Below, piece by piece: positions 6,091 to 13,033 of a stretch of 15,536 bases of DNA. The position numbers and the translations under genes were made by a program. Origin of the DNA: Actinomycetota bacterium (GTDB lineage: Bacteria; Actinomycetota; Geothermincolia; Fen-727; Anoxymicrobiaceae); NCBI GenBank assembly GCA_018894655.1, contig JAHIPE010000156.1:1-15536 (forward strand), written 5' to 3'. How positions within the stretch are numbered: the first letter of the stretch is position 1; every line of letters begins with the position of its first letter. The notes under the pieces are model-generated. The model searched no databases, was not told the origin of the DNA, and saw only the letters and a program-made list of their open reading frames with translations.

Positions 6091-7404
6091 ATGAACCCAC
6101 TTGCTAAAGAGCTGAACGCTACGATAGAGGAGGCCAGCCCGGCCACATACGGGGTGCTGTCGGAGCTTGGCAGGGAGCTTTTCTTCCCGCGGGGCATCCT
6201 CACCCAGACGGCCGAGGCGAAGAAGGACGCGCACCGCTACAACGCCACCATCGGGATCGCTCGGTCCGGCGGGGAGGCGATGTACCTACCGGCGCTGATG
6301 GACCGCGTTAACGGCCTTACCCCCACCGAGGTGCTCGGCTACGCGCCCGCCGGGGGCAACCCCAATCTCAGGTACAGGTGGCGCGAGGATATGTTCATGA
6401 AGAACCGGTCGCTTGCCGGCAAGGAGATAAGCTTGCCGGTGGTCACCAGCGGAATAACCCACGGCCTGACCGTCGCGGGCGAGCTGTTCCTTGACCCCGG
6501 GGACGTCGTCGTCCTTCCCGACAAGGCCTGGGGCAACTACAGGATGGTGTTCGGCATACGGCGCGGCGCCGAGATCAGGAGCTTCCCGTTTTTCACCGGC
6601 GAGGGCGGCTTCAACACCGCCGGGCTGGTGCGAGAGCTTGATGGAGTGCTGGCGGAAAAAGGGAAGGCGCTTGCGGTCTTGAACTTCCCCAACAACCCCA
6701 CCGGCTACACCATCACCAGCGACGAGGCGGAAAGCCTGGTAGCTGAACTGCTGTCGCTGTCGGGGCCGGGCAGGGAGCTGGTGGTGCTGCTCGACGACGC
6801 TTACTTCGGCCTTTTCTACACCGACGACGTCCCGGGAGAGTCGCTGTTCGGCATGCTGGCGTCCGGAAGCGAACACCTCTTCGGGGTGAAGCTTGACGGC
6901 GCCACCAAGGAGCAGTACGCCTGGGGCCTCCGGGTGGGCTTTATCACGTTCAACGCGGTGGCAAACGGCCGGGAGGCGGGGCTGTACGAGGCCCTGGAGA
7001 AGAAGGTGGCGGGGGCGATAAGGGGCAACATCTCCAACTGCTCCCAGTTGTCGCAGTCGATACTGCTGCAGGCGCTTGACGACCCCGATTTTCCGCGCCA
7101 GAAGAAGGAGAAGTATGACCTGATGCGCCGGCGGGCCCTGAAGGTCAGGGAGGTGCTTGAAAACCCTGCCTACGAGGAGGTCTGGGAGCCGTACCCGTTC
7201 AACGCGGGCTACTTCATGTGCGTGCGGCTGAAGGGGATAGACGCCGAGGAGTTGCGGGTGCGGCTGCTTGAACGTTATGGGGTGGGCGTCATAGCCCAGG
7301 GGGAAGACTTGAGGATCGCCTTCTCCTGTCTGGAGACCGATGAGATCCCTGATCTATTTGATATAATGTACCGCTGCGCCCTGGAGATGAGGCAGGAAGC
7401 CTGA
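6091..7404 (+). CDS. PLP-dependent aminotransferase, class I/II (fold type I)
   Basis: This 437-residue enzyme should exchange an amino group between an amino acid and a 2-oxo acid using pyridoxal phosphate. Visible family motifs are YAPAGGNPNLR near residue 90, NFPNNPTGY around 198-206 (N202 contacts the cofactor), LLDDAYFGL (D235 and Y238), and GATKEQYAWGLRVGF with K273 as the Schiff-base lysine and R281. A C-terminal arginine in LRIAFSCLE is placed to bind the substrate carboxylate. ATG 6091 follows GGAG at 6085-6088 with a very short spacer. The substrate cannot be assigned. The next gene, 41 bases on, is a homocitrate/isopropylmalate synthase-like enzyme, so a 2-oxo acid made by that pathway (for example 2-oxoadipate or a branched-chain 2-oxo acid) is a reasonable guess. 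The fold is certain and the pathway is inference. Confidence 0.85.
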   Translation: MNPLAKELNATIEEASPATYGVLSELGRELFFPRGILTQTAEAKKDAHRYNATIGIARSGGEAMYLPALMDRVNGLTPTEVLGYAPAGGNPNLRYRWREDMFMKNRSLAGKEISLPVVTSGITHGLTVAGELFLDPGDVVVLPDKAWGNYRMVFGIRRGAEIRSFPFFTGEGGFNTAGLVRELDGVLAEKGKALAVLNFPNNPTGYTITSDEAESLVAELLSLSGPGRELVVLLDDAYFGLFYTDDVPGESLFGMLASGSEHLFGVKLDGATKEQYAWGLRVGFITFNAVANGREAGLYEALEKKVAGAIRGNISNCSQLSQSILLQALDDPDFPRQKKEKYDLMRRRALKVREVLENPAYEEVWEPYPFNAGYFMCVRLKGIDAEELRVRLLERYGVGVIAQGEDLRIAFSCLETDEIPDLFDIMYRCALEMRQEA

Positions 7405-7445
7405 GGTTTCGGCGGTTTGGGGCGCACTGAAGAAGGAGAGGAAAG

Positions 7446-8780
7446 ATGGAACAGAAAATGATATACCTGCTGGATGTTACGAACCGGGATGGGGTTCAGA
7501 CCTCCCAGATAGGCCTGGCCAAGCTCCAGAAGACGATCATCAACATGTACCTGGACGAGATGGGCGTCTTCCAGAGCGAGGCCGGTTTCCCGACCACAAA
7601 CCACGACACTAACTATCTCATTGGAAACCTCAAGCTGGTGGATATCGGTGCTATCAAGAGGCTCAGGATCGCCGGGTGGCTCAGGGCGATCAAGGCGGAT
7701 ATCGACCTGGCCCGGGAGATGGTGCCGGAGCTCAAGTTCGTGAACATCTCGATCTCCACCTCCCCCCAGATGATAAGCGGCAAGTGGAGTGGAAAGAGGA
7801 CATTCAACGATGTTGTTGAGCTGATGCGGGAGGCATGCCAGAGAGCAAGGGAGAGCTTCGAGTGCGTGGGAGTCAACGCGGAGGACGCGTCCCGGACCAC
7901 CATGGAGGACCTTATCACGTTTACCCGCGCCGCCAAAGAGTGTGGCGCCTCCCGGGTGCGGTACTGCGACACGCTGGGGTTCGACGACCCGTTCACCATA
8001 TATGAGCGGTTGAAGATAATGGCCGAGGAGGTCGGCATCGACCTGGAGCTCCACTGCCATAACGACCTCGGCATGGCTGTTGCCTGCTCGGTGGCGGGGG
8101 CCAAGGGCGCCGTTGACGGGGGCGTCGATGCCTACATCAACACAACGGTCAACGGGGTGGGCGAGAGGGCCGGCAACGCCGACCTGCTCTCCTGCCTGCT
8201 GGCCCTTCGGTACTCCAGCGGGATGGAGGGGCGCTACCGGGTTGACCCCAGCATCGACATGACAAAGATGTGGCGGCTCGCCAAGTACGCTTCCTACGCC
8301 TTCGGCATACCCATACCGGTAAACCAGGTCGGTGTGGGGAGGAACGCCTTCGCCCACGAGTCCGGAATACACGCCGACGGGGCCCTCAAGGACAGGCGAA
8401 ACTACGAGCTCTACGACTGCGAGGAGCTGGGGCGCGGCGAACCGGAGATCATCGAGACCGGGCGAATGATAACTACCGGCTCTTACGGCGGCATCAAGGG
8501 GTTCCGCAACGTGTACGACCGGCTCCAGATCGAGTTCCACTCCGACGAGGAGGCCCGTGAGATCCTTGACCTGGTGAGGCTGGCTAACGTTACTACCCAG
8601 CAGCCGTTGACCGAGGACGAACTGCTGTTCATAGCGCGTTACCCGGACGAGGCCAGGAAGATACTGACCCTGACGATCTACCAGGAGCCCGAGATAAAGA
8701 AGCAGAGGACCAAGGTTACCCGCAAGATCGGCTTCCCGTGGGACAGGACGGGCAGCGCCAACAACGCCAAGGGAGGCTAG
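7446..8780 (+). CDS. homocitrate/2-isopropylmalate/citramalate synthase-family enzyme (HMGL-like TIM barrel)
   Basis: The protein belongs to the family that condenses acetyl-CoA with a 2-oxo acid. The N-terminus LLDVTNRDGVQTSQ is the DxTxRDG metal and substrate motif (D10, R14, D15), and H203-C-H205-N-D is the metal-binding HxH pair. GVGERAGNADLLS and VGVGRNAFAHESGIHADGAL are the conserved barrel-end and linker segments shared by LeuA, NifV and homocitrate synthases. At 444 residues it lacks the C-terminal LeuA regulatory domain (about 120 residues), so leucine feedback of the usual kind is not expected. ATG 7446 has AAGGAG at 7433-7438. It is probably co-transcribed with the aminotransferase. 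DVTN replaces the usual DTTL/DTTR, which suggests a subfamily away from canonical LeuA. No aconitase-type or dehydrogenase partner is in the window, so the substrate stays open. Confidence 0.83.
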   Translation: MEQKMIYLLDVTNRDGVQTSQIGLAKLQKTIINMYLDEMGVFQSEAGFPTTNHDTNYLIGNLKLVDIGAIKRLRIAGWLRAIKADIDLAREMVPELKFVNISISTSPQMISGKWSGKRTFNDVVELMREACQRARESFECVGVNAEDASRTTMEDLITFTRAAKECGASRVRYCDTLGFDDPFTIYERLKIMAEEVGIDLELHCHNDLGMAVACSVAGAKGAVDGGVDAYINTTVNGVGERAGNADLLSCLLALRYSSGMEGRYRVDPSIDMTKMWRLAKYASYAFGIPIPVNQVGVGRNAFAHESGIHADGALKDRRNYELYDCEELGRGEPEIIETGRMITTGSYGGIKGFRNVYDRLQIEFHSDEEAREILDLVRLANVTTQQPLTEDELLFIARYPDEARKILTLTIYQEPEIKKQRTKVTRKIGFPWDRTGSANNAKGG

Positions 8781-8812
8781 CGACAGAAACCCTGTAAATT
8801 GCGGCATCCTCC

Positions 8813-8859
8813 CCTCTGCCCCTTCCCTCCTCTGCCCCTTCCCCCCTCTGGGGGGAAGG
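8813..8859. repeat. pyrimidine-rich direct repeat plus 10-bp-arm palindrome
   Basis: CCTCTGCCCCTTCCC occurs twice in tandem (8813-8827 and 8829-8843, period 16). The second copy runs into a perfect hairpin with arms CCTTCCCCCC (8837-8846) and GGGGGGAAGG (8850-8859) around TCT. It follows the synthase stop by about 55 bases and could stop transcription, but no T-run follows on either strand. It looks more like a dispersed intergenic repeat of the kind common in GC-rich environmental bacteria. Confidence 0.5.
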
Positions 8860-8893
8860 TTGGGATGGGGGGGTCAAGGACCGAGCCCCCCGC

Positions 8894-8954
8894 CCTTGAG
8901 GGGCGACTTTAGTCGCCCTCGGGATCCGGGCCGGTTGAGAACCGGCCCTCAAGG
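8894..8954. repeat. three-way-junction palindromic element
   Basis: Three perfect stems nest here. The outer stem pairs CCTTGAG (8894-8900) with CTCAAGG (8948-8954). Inside are GGGCGACT-TT-AGTCGCCC (8901-8918) and GGGCCGGTT-GAG-AACCGGCCC (8928-8948), joined by a 9-base linker; one base is shared at the junction. The structure ends 15 bases before the purine-rich ribosome site of the downstream flavoprotein. It may be a REP-like or miniature mobile element, or a folded leader RNA. No T-run follows, so it is not an ordinary terminator. Confidence 0.55.
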
Positions 8955-8985
8955 TGCGTAGGGGAGAACAAAGGAGGAGGCACCA

Positions 8986-9399
8986 GTGGAAGTAAGCGAC
9001 ACGGTATGGAGCCTGGTCAACTTCAGGAAGGTCAGCGCCGGGTTCCTGGCGACATCCGACAAGGACGGCAGGTGCGATATCGCCTGTATAAGCTCGCTCC
9101 AGTTCTCTGACAGTGAGACCATGACCATGTTGACCGGGAACAACCGCACGCTCAGTAACTTGAAGCAGAACCCCAACGCGGCCTTTATTACCGACCGCGG
9201 AGACACGATGGAGACGACGGAAGGTTGCCGTGTCTACATCGAGATGACGGATATCGTGGAGGAGGGGCCTGTAATCGAGAAGGGGCGCCAGATGATCGAG
9301 CAAACGGTGAACGCCGAGGCCGCGGCCCTGATAACGGCGTTCGTCACCTTCAAGGTCACCGAGGTCCGGCCGCTCATCGACATGGGCCAGGAGATATAA
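8986..9399 (+). CDS. PPOX-fold (pyridoxamine 5'-phosphate oxidase-like) flavin-binding protein
   Basis: This 137-residue protein resembles the small split-barrel proteins of the pyridoxamine phosphate oxidase superfamily, which bind FMN, F420 or heme. The order of strands fits: SAGFLATSDKDGRCDIACIS near the start, MTMLTGNNRTLSNLKQNPNAAFI (the typical T..N..NPxxA segment, about residues 46-68), then CRVYIEMTDIVEEGP and a final VTFKVTEVRPLI strand. It lacks the features of true PdxH and is shorter, so pyridoxamine phosphate oxidation is unlikely; a reductase or flavin-carrier role is more probable. GTG 8986 follows the strong purine-rich site AAAGGAGGAGG at 8970-8980. It stands alone between two structured elements. 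Family is fairly sure, substrate unknown. Confidence 0.78.
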   Translation: MEVSDTVWSLVNFRKVSAGFLATSDKDGRCDIACISSLQFSDSETMTMLTGNNRTLSNLKQNPNAAFITDRGDTMETTEGCRVYIEMTDIVEEGPVIEKGRQMIEQTVNAEAAALITAFVTFKVTEVRPLIDMGQEI

Positions 9400-9415
9400 C
9401 CCGGTTTGGCCGTTG

Positions 9416-9431
9416 CGCCCCGCCCGGGGCG
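9416..9431. terminator. GC hairpin after the PPOX-family gene (weak)
   Basis: CGCCCCG (9416-9422) and CGGGGCG (9425-9431) form a perfect stem with only two unpaired bases, 17 bases after the stop codon. Position suits a terminator, but the flank (AAGCGAGAG) has no T-run, so intrinsic termination is doubtful. Confidence 0.3.
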
Positions 9432-9499
9432 AAGCGAGAGCCGGGACAGGGCGGTTGTCAGTGCCTCGTTCCATAGATACGGTTAAGCACCGAGAGCGT

Positions 9500-9594
9500 C
9501 GAAGCGCCGCTCCGGCAAGGCGCGCGACCGAGTGCGTACTCCTGTAGTACGCCGAGGGAGCGGAACGCAGCCGGAGTGGATGCAGCGGCGTTCG
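9500..9594 (+). repeat. large imperfect-palindrome element, possible structured RNA
   Basis: The 95-base block folds on itself in layers. The outer stem CGAA-g-CGCCGCT (9500-9511) pairs with AGCGGCG-TTCG (9584-9594). The next stem, CTCCGGC (9510-9516) with GCCGGAG (9570-9576), is offset by a one-sided bulge (TGGATGC). The tip is a perfect GCGTACT-CCTGT-AGTACGC hairpin (9534-9552). The sides flanking the tip, ACCGAG and CCGAGGGAGCGG, are purine-rich and could form G.A pairs. It ends 46 bases before the amidase start. I have an impression of similar elements in other anaerobes, but cannot confirm that here. The strand is arbitrary. Confidence 0.5.
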
Positions 9595-9640
9595 AATGCC
9601 AGCGTATTTATGGAGCGGGGTACCTAGGTAAGGAGGGGCA

Positions 9641-11059
9641 ATGAGCGACCTCGAGATCTGCTGGATGAGCGCGATTGAACTGCTGGACGCCTACCGCGCC
9701 GGCGAGCTGTCCCCGGTCGAGGCCACCGAGGCGATCCTGGGCAGGATCGAGCGGGTAAACCCCACCATAAACGCAATCGTTACCATCACCGCCGACCTGG
9801 CCATGGCCCGGGCGAAGGAGTCGGAGGAAGCCTACCGGAACGGAGAGTCCCGGTCCCTCGAGGGTGTCCCGGTGACCATCAAGGACTTGATTTCCACCAA
9901 GGGGATACGGACCACGCTGGGCTCCCGCCTGTACGAGGATTATGTCCCCGACGTCGACGCGGTCCTGGTGGAGAGGCTCAAGGACGCCGGTACGGTGATG
10001 CTGGGAAAGACAAACGTGCCCGAGTTCGGGCTGGTGGGTGTCACCGACAACGTCGTGTTCGGCCCCGCGAGGAACCCCTGGGACACCGGGAAGACCACCG
10101 GCGGGTCCAGCGGTGGTGCGGCCGGCGCGCTGGCGGCCGGGCTGGGGCCCCTGGCGGTGGGGAACGACGGTGGAGGCTCGATCCGTATCCCCTCCAGCCT
10201 CTGCGGCGTTTTCGGCTTGAAGCCGCAGTTCGGCCGCGTCCCGAGCTTTCCCCACGTGGTACGCGGGTGGGAGACGATGAACGCCGAAGGCCCGATGGCC
10301 AGGACGGTTGCCGACGCGGCGCTGATGCTTGACGTCATGGCAGGCCCCGACGACCGGGACCGTTTCTCCCTTCCGGCAACGTCCGTTTGCTACCTGGACT
10401 CAATCAAGGGAGGGGTCGACGGCCTCAAGATCGCCTACACCTCGGACCTGGCAACCGACGCGGTGGACCCCGAGGTGGCCGGGATAGCCGAGGACGCGGC
10501 TTTCTCGTTCGAGGAGCTTGGATGCGAGGTCGTGGAGGACACGCCGGGGATTCCCGACATGGCCCAGGACCTCACCACCTCGGTCATAATGGAGATGGTG
10601 ACCGCCAACGAGGAGCGACTGGAGGAGGCGAAGGAGAAGGTCTACCCGCTGTACAGGCCGTTCCTGGAGCTGGGTGCGATGTTCAGCGCGGCGGACGTGG
10701 TGAGGGTCGGTTTCCACAGGGAGGAACTGTGGGAGAAGATATGGCCTTTCTTCGAGAGGTACGACCTCCTGCTGACGCCGACCACCGCATGCGCGGCTTT
10801 CGACCTCAAGGAAGGCGGGACACTCGGGCCCGATACGATTGACGGAAAAGAGGCGTCTCCCGCCTCCTGGGTCTCGTACACGTTCCCGTTCAACTTCACC
10901 GGGCAGCCCGCCGCGTCTGTCCCCTGTGGCTTCACCGCCGGGGGGCTTCCGGTGGGCCTCCAGTTGGTCGGGCGGCGCTACGATGAGCCCCTGGTCCTGA
11001 GGGCGGCGGCGGCGTTCGAGGCGGCTCACCCCTGGTCGGGCCGGCGCCCGGACCTGTAG
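9641..11059 (+). CDS. amidase-signature family hydrolase
   Basis: This 472-residue enzyme hydrolyses an amide bond using a Ser-cisSer-Lys triad. All three elements are visible: K81 in VPVTIKDLISTKG, the glycine/serine loop TTGGSSGGAAGA (S156/S157), and the nucleophile S180 in GNDGGGSIRIPSS. Length is normal, and the C-terminus (FNFTGQPAASVPCGFTAGGL, then PVGLQLVGRRYDEPLVL) matches the family ending. ATG 9641 follows AAGGAGG at 9630-9636. It is not next to gatB or gatC and lacks any sign of tRNA-dependent function, so a stand-alone amidase acting on small amides, nitrile-derived amides or amino-acid amides is more likely than GatA. A 10-bp palindrome, TACCTAGGTA (9621-9630), sits just before the ribosome site and may be incidental. 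Substrate unknown. Confidence 0.9.
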   Translation: MSDLEICWMSAIELLDAYRAGELSPVEATEAILGRIERVNPTINAIVTITADLAMARAKESEEAYRNGESRSLEGVPVTIKDLISTKGIRTTLGSRLYEDYVPDVDAVLVERLKDAGTVMLGKTNVPEFGLVGVTDNVVFGPARNPWDTGKTTGGSSGGAAGALAAGLGPLAVGNDGGGSIRIPSSLCGVFGLKPQFGRVPSFPHVVRGWETMNAEGPMARTVADAALMLDVMAGPDDRDRFSLPATSVCYLDSIKGGVDGLKIAYTSDLATDAVDPEVAGIAEDAAFSFEELGCEVVEDTPGIPDMAQDLTTSVIMEMVTANEERLEEAKEKVYPLYRPFLELGAMFSAADVVRVGFHREELWEKIWPFFERYDLLLTPTTACAAFDLKEGGTLGPDTIDGKEASPASWVSYTFPFNFTGQPAASVPCGFTAGGLPVGLQLVGRRYDEPLVLRAAAAFEAAHPWSGRRPDL

Positions 11060-11094
11060 CCGGCATCCCTCGGTCGCTTGACCCCCACCTCGAT

Positions 11095-11115
11095 CCTCCC
11101 CCTACGAGGGGGAGG
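11095..11115. terminator. perfect GC hairpin after the amidase gene
   Basis: CCTCCCCCT (11095-11103), loop ACG, AGGGGGAGG (11107-11115): nine perfect pairs, 36 bases after the amidase stop. It is followed by AAGAAGAAG rather than T, so it is not a textbook intrinsic terminator. Its C-run/G-run design resembles the hairpin at 8837-8859 and may belong to the same repeat class. Confidence 0.4.
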
Positions 11116-11188
11116 AAGAAGAAGTAGCACAATCCCGCCGTTATTACGTTATTATTAAAGCAAGTAACGACGATGACAGGTGGTTCGG

Positions 11189-12634
11189 TTGAAGGTCTAC
11201 AAGGTTGCTTACCTTGGAAGTGATAGCGAGGCGGCGCTAGCGTTCGAGTTCGCACTGTCCAAGGCGGGGATGCGGTTCGTTAGCGCTACCGGGGACCAGT
11301 CCGGGGTGAAGAAGGCCCTGGAGTTTAACGCAGACATCGTACTCTGGGACCTGGACAACAACCCCCAGGGTAAACCTATCCCTCTCGAGCAGATAAGGAA
11401 GGCAGGGCTGGTGAAGCAGCCGGTGGCCGTGGTAGTGAGCCCGGATAACGTCGATGGAGCGATCCAGAGCCTTGCCGCCGGCGCGGTCGATTTCATCTAC
11501 AAACAGGTCCGGGATGACCCACTTCCGCGGATAGTCGCTGCCCTGAACGTCGGCCAGAAGCAGAGGCGAATCGACTGGTGTAACCGCGTCATCGAGGACA
11601 CCAACAAGCAACTGCACGGTATCCTCTCCACACTGAAAGACCCGGCGTACGGGGTGAGTCCCGAGTACCAGATACTGTACATGAACCGCGCGGCGGAGGA
11701 GATCTTCGGGGAGGGGCTTCGGGGCGGCGCATGCTTCCACATGTTCTACGACCGCACCGAACCGTGTGAGATCTGTGACAAGAGCAAAGGCCCGGCTCGA
11801 TGGCGGGCGGTGCTGAAGAACGGCAAGAGCTACAGGTTCATATCGGCGCTCATCAGGAACGAGAAAGGTGAGGTCGAGAAGATCGCGGTGGGTACTGACG
11901 TCACCCCGGACGAGGAGGTCAGGAAGATACACAAGACGTTCATCAGCAACGTCAGCCACGACCTGCGGACCCCCCTGGCGGCAATTGACCAGTACGTCAA
12001 CATCATGATGGACGGCCTTGCCGGCGAACTGACGGATGAACAGAGGCAGTGCCTTGACGTCATCAAGAGAAGCAGTTTCCGGCTGGGCAACATCGTAGAG
12101 AACCTGATAGACGCCAGCAACATCCTTTCCGGCCATTTCAAGCTCAAGACGCAGGTGGCCACAGTCCAGGAGATACTTGACATCGTCCTGGACCGCCTCC
12201 AGTCCCAGGCGGTCGATAAAGGGATAACGCTACAGGTGCAGGTGCCCGACGACCTGCCCCTGGTCTACGCCGACAAGGCACGCATGGCGCAGGTTATCGC
12301 TAATATAGCCGGAAACAGCATCAAGTTTACTGAGCAGGGGATGATCCAGATACGGGCGGGCTTCATGCCCAGGGACGGGGGAAGGGTGATAATCTCGGTG
12401 GAGGATACCGGGATCGGGATACCCAAGGAGGACCTGGGAAAGATATTCGAACTTTTTTACCGGGTGGAGAATGACAACGTGTACGTGGAGGAAGGAGCGG
12501 GGCTGGGGCTTGCGATCTCTCGAGAGATCGCAAGGGCCCACGGCGGCACCCTCTGGACCGAGAGCCTGGAGGGGATGGGAAGCGCGTTCCACATAGCATT
12601 GCCGATACATGAAGGGCAGCAGGCGACACGGTAA
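11189..12634 (+). CDS. soluble sensor histidine kinase with receiver-like N-terminus and cysteine-containing PAS domain
   Basis: The protein has no membrane segment, so it senses an internal cue. Residues 1-118 look like a receiver domain: VYKVAYLGSD start, ADIVLWDLDNNP with a candidate phospho-aspartate at D54 or D56, and FIYKQV with lysine 105. The usual acidic pair after strand 1 is missing, so this may be a pseudo-receiver. A PAS domain follows (about 140-240), with GGACFHMFYDRTEPCEICDK holding C182, C193 and C196, which could bind metal, heme or sense redox. The H-box is FISNVSHDLRTPL with H257. The ATPase part has the N-box (IANIAGNSIKFTE), VEDTGIGIP and GAGLGLAISREIARAHGG. I prefer TTG 11189 because AGGTGG is 5 bases upstream; GTG 11180 is in frame but lacks a ribosome site. 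The response regulator follows after 21 bases. Confidence 0.88.
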   Translation: MKVYKVAYLGSDSEAALAFEFALSKAGMRFVSATGDQSGVKKALEFNADIVLWDLDNNPQGKPIPLEQIRKAGLVKQPVAVVVSPDNVDGAIQSLAAGAVDFIYKQVRDDPLPRIVAALNVGQKQRRIDWCNRVIEDTNKQLHGILSTLKDPAYGVSPEYQILYMNRAAEEIFGEGLRGGACFHMFYDRTEPCEICDKSKGPARWRAVLKNGKSYRFISALIRNEKGEVEKIAVGTDVTPDEEVRKIHKTFISNVSHDLRTPLAAIDQYVNIMMDGLAGELTDEQRQCLDVIKRSSFRLGNIVENLIDASNILSGHFKLKTQVATVQEILDIVLDRLQSQAVDKGITLQVQVPDDLPLVYADKARMAQVIANIAGNSIKFTEQGMIQIRAGFMPRDGGRVIISVEDTGIGIPKEDLGKIFELFYRVENDNVYVEEGAGLGLAISREIARAHGGTLWTESLEGMGSAFHIALPIHEGQQATR

Positions 12635-12655
12635 CGCGGGAGCACGGAGGACGGG

Positions 12656-13033
12656 TTGGAAGAAGGAAAAAAGCTGATCCTGGTCGCGGACGACGACAAG
12701 GACCTGGTAATGGCCCTCTCGATACGGCTTCGCGCCGCCGGCTACGGGGTTGTCGGGGCGCACGACGGAGAGGAAGCTTATAGCGTCGCGCAGGAGAACA
12801 AGCCGGACCTGATAATCCTCGACGTGAGGATGCCTGCCGGAGGGGGGTTCTCTTCCATCGACAGGATGAAGCACTCGCTTACCACCCGGAACATCCCGGT
12901 TATCTTTCTTACCGCGTTTGACGACGATGATATGAGAGAGGAAGCGGTCAGACTGGGGGCCGCCGGCTTCTTCCGCAAGCCTTTTGACGACGACGACTTC
13001 ATGGCAGCTATAAGCAAGGTTCTAGGTATCTGA
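12656..13033 (+). CDS. single-domain response regulator (CheY-like receiver)
   Basis: At 125 residues this is a receiver domain with no output domain. The active site is complete: D12 and D13 (LVADDDKD), phospho-acceptor D56 (LIILDVRMP), T86 (IFLTAF) and K108 (FRKPF). It is almost certainly phosphorylated by the kinase encoded directly upstream. With no DNA-binding part, it must act by protein contact or pass the phosphate on, as in phosphorelays. TTG 12656 is supported by GGAGG (12646-12650) with a 5-base spacer, the same pattern as other TTG starts here. The run of aspartates before the C-terminal helix (KPFDDDDF) is somewhat unusual. Its last 12 bases overlap the end of the opposite-strand transporter gene. 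Confidence 0.92.
   Translation: MEEGKKLILVADDDKDLVMALSIRLRAAGYGVVGAHDGEEAYSVAQENKPDLIILDVRMPAGGGFSSIDRMKHSLTTRNIPVIFLTAFDDDDMREEAVRLGAAGFFRKPFDDDDFMAAISKVLGI

Noticed and set aside
7275..8807. A 510-codon minus-strand open frame opposite the synthase gene.
   Set aside because: The plus strand carries clear HMGL-family motifs over the same stretch; the antisense product has none.
8813..8954. A CRISPR array, suggested by the repeats in this gap.
   Set aside because: Only two short tandem units with no spacers, followed by unrelated palindromes; no cas genes in the window.
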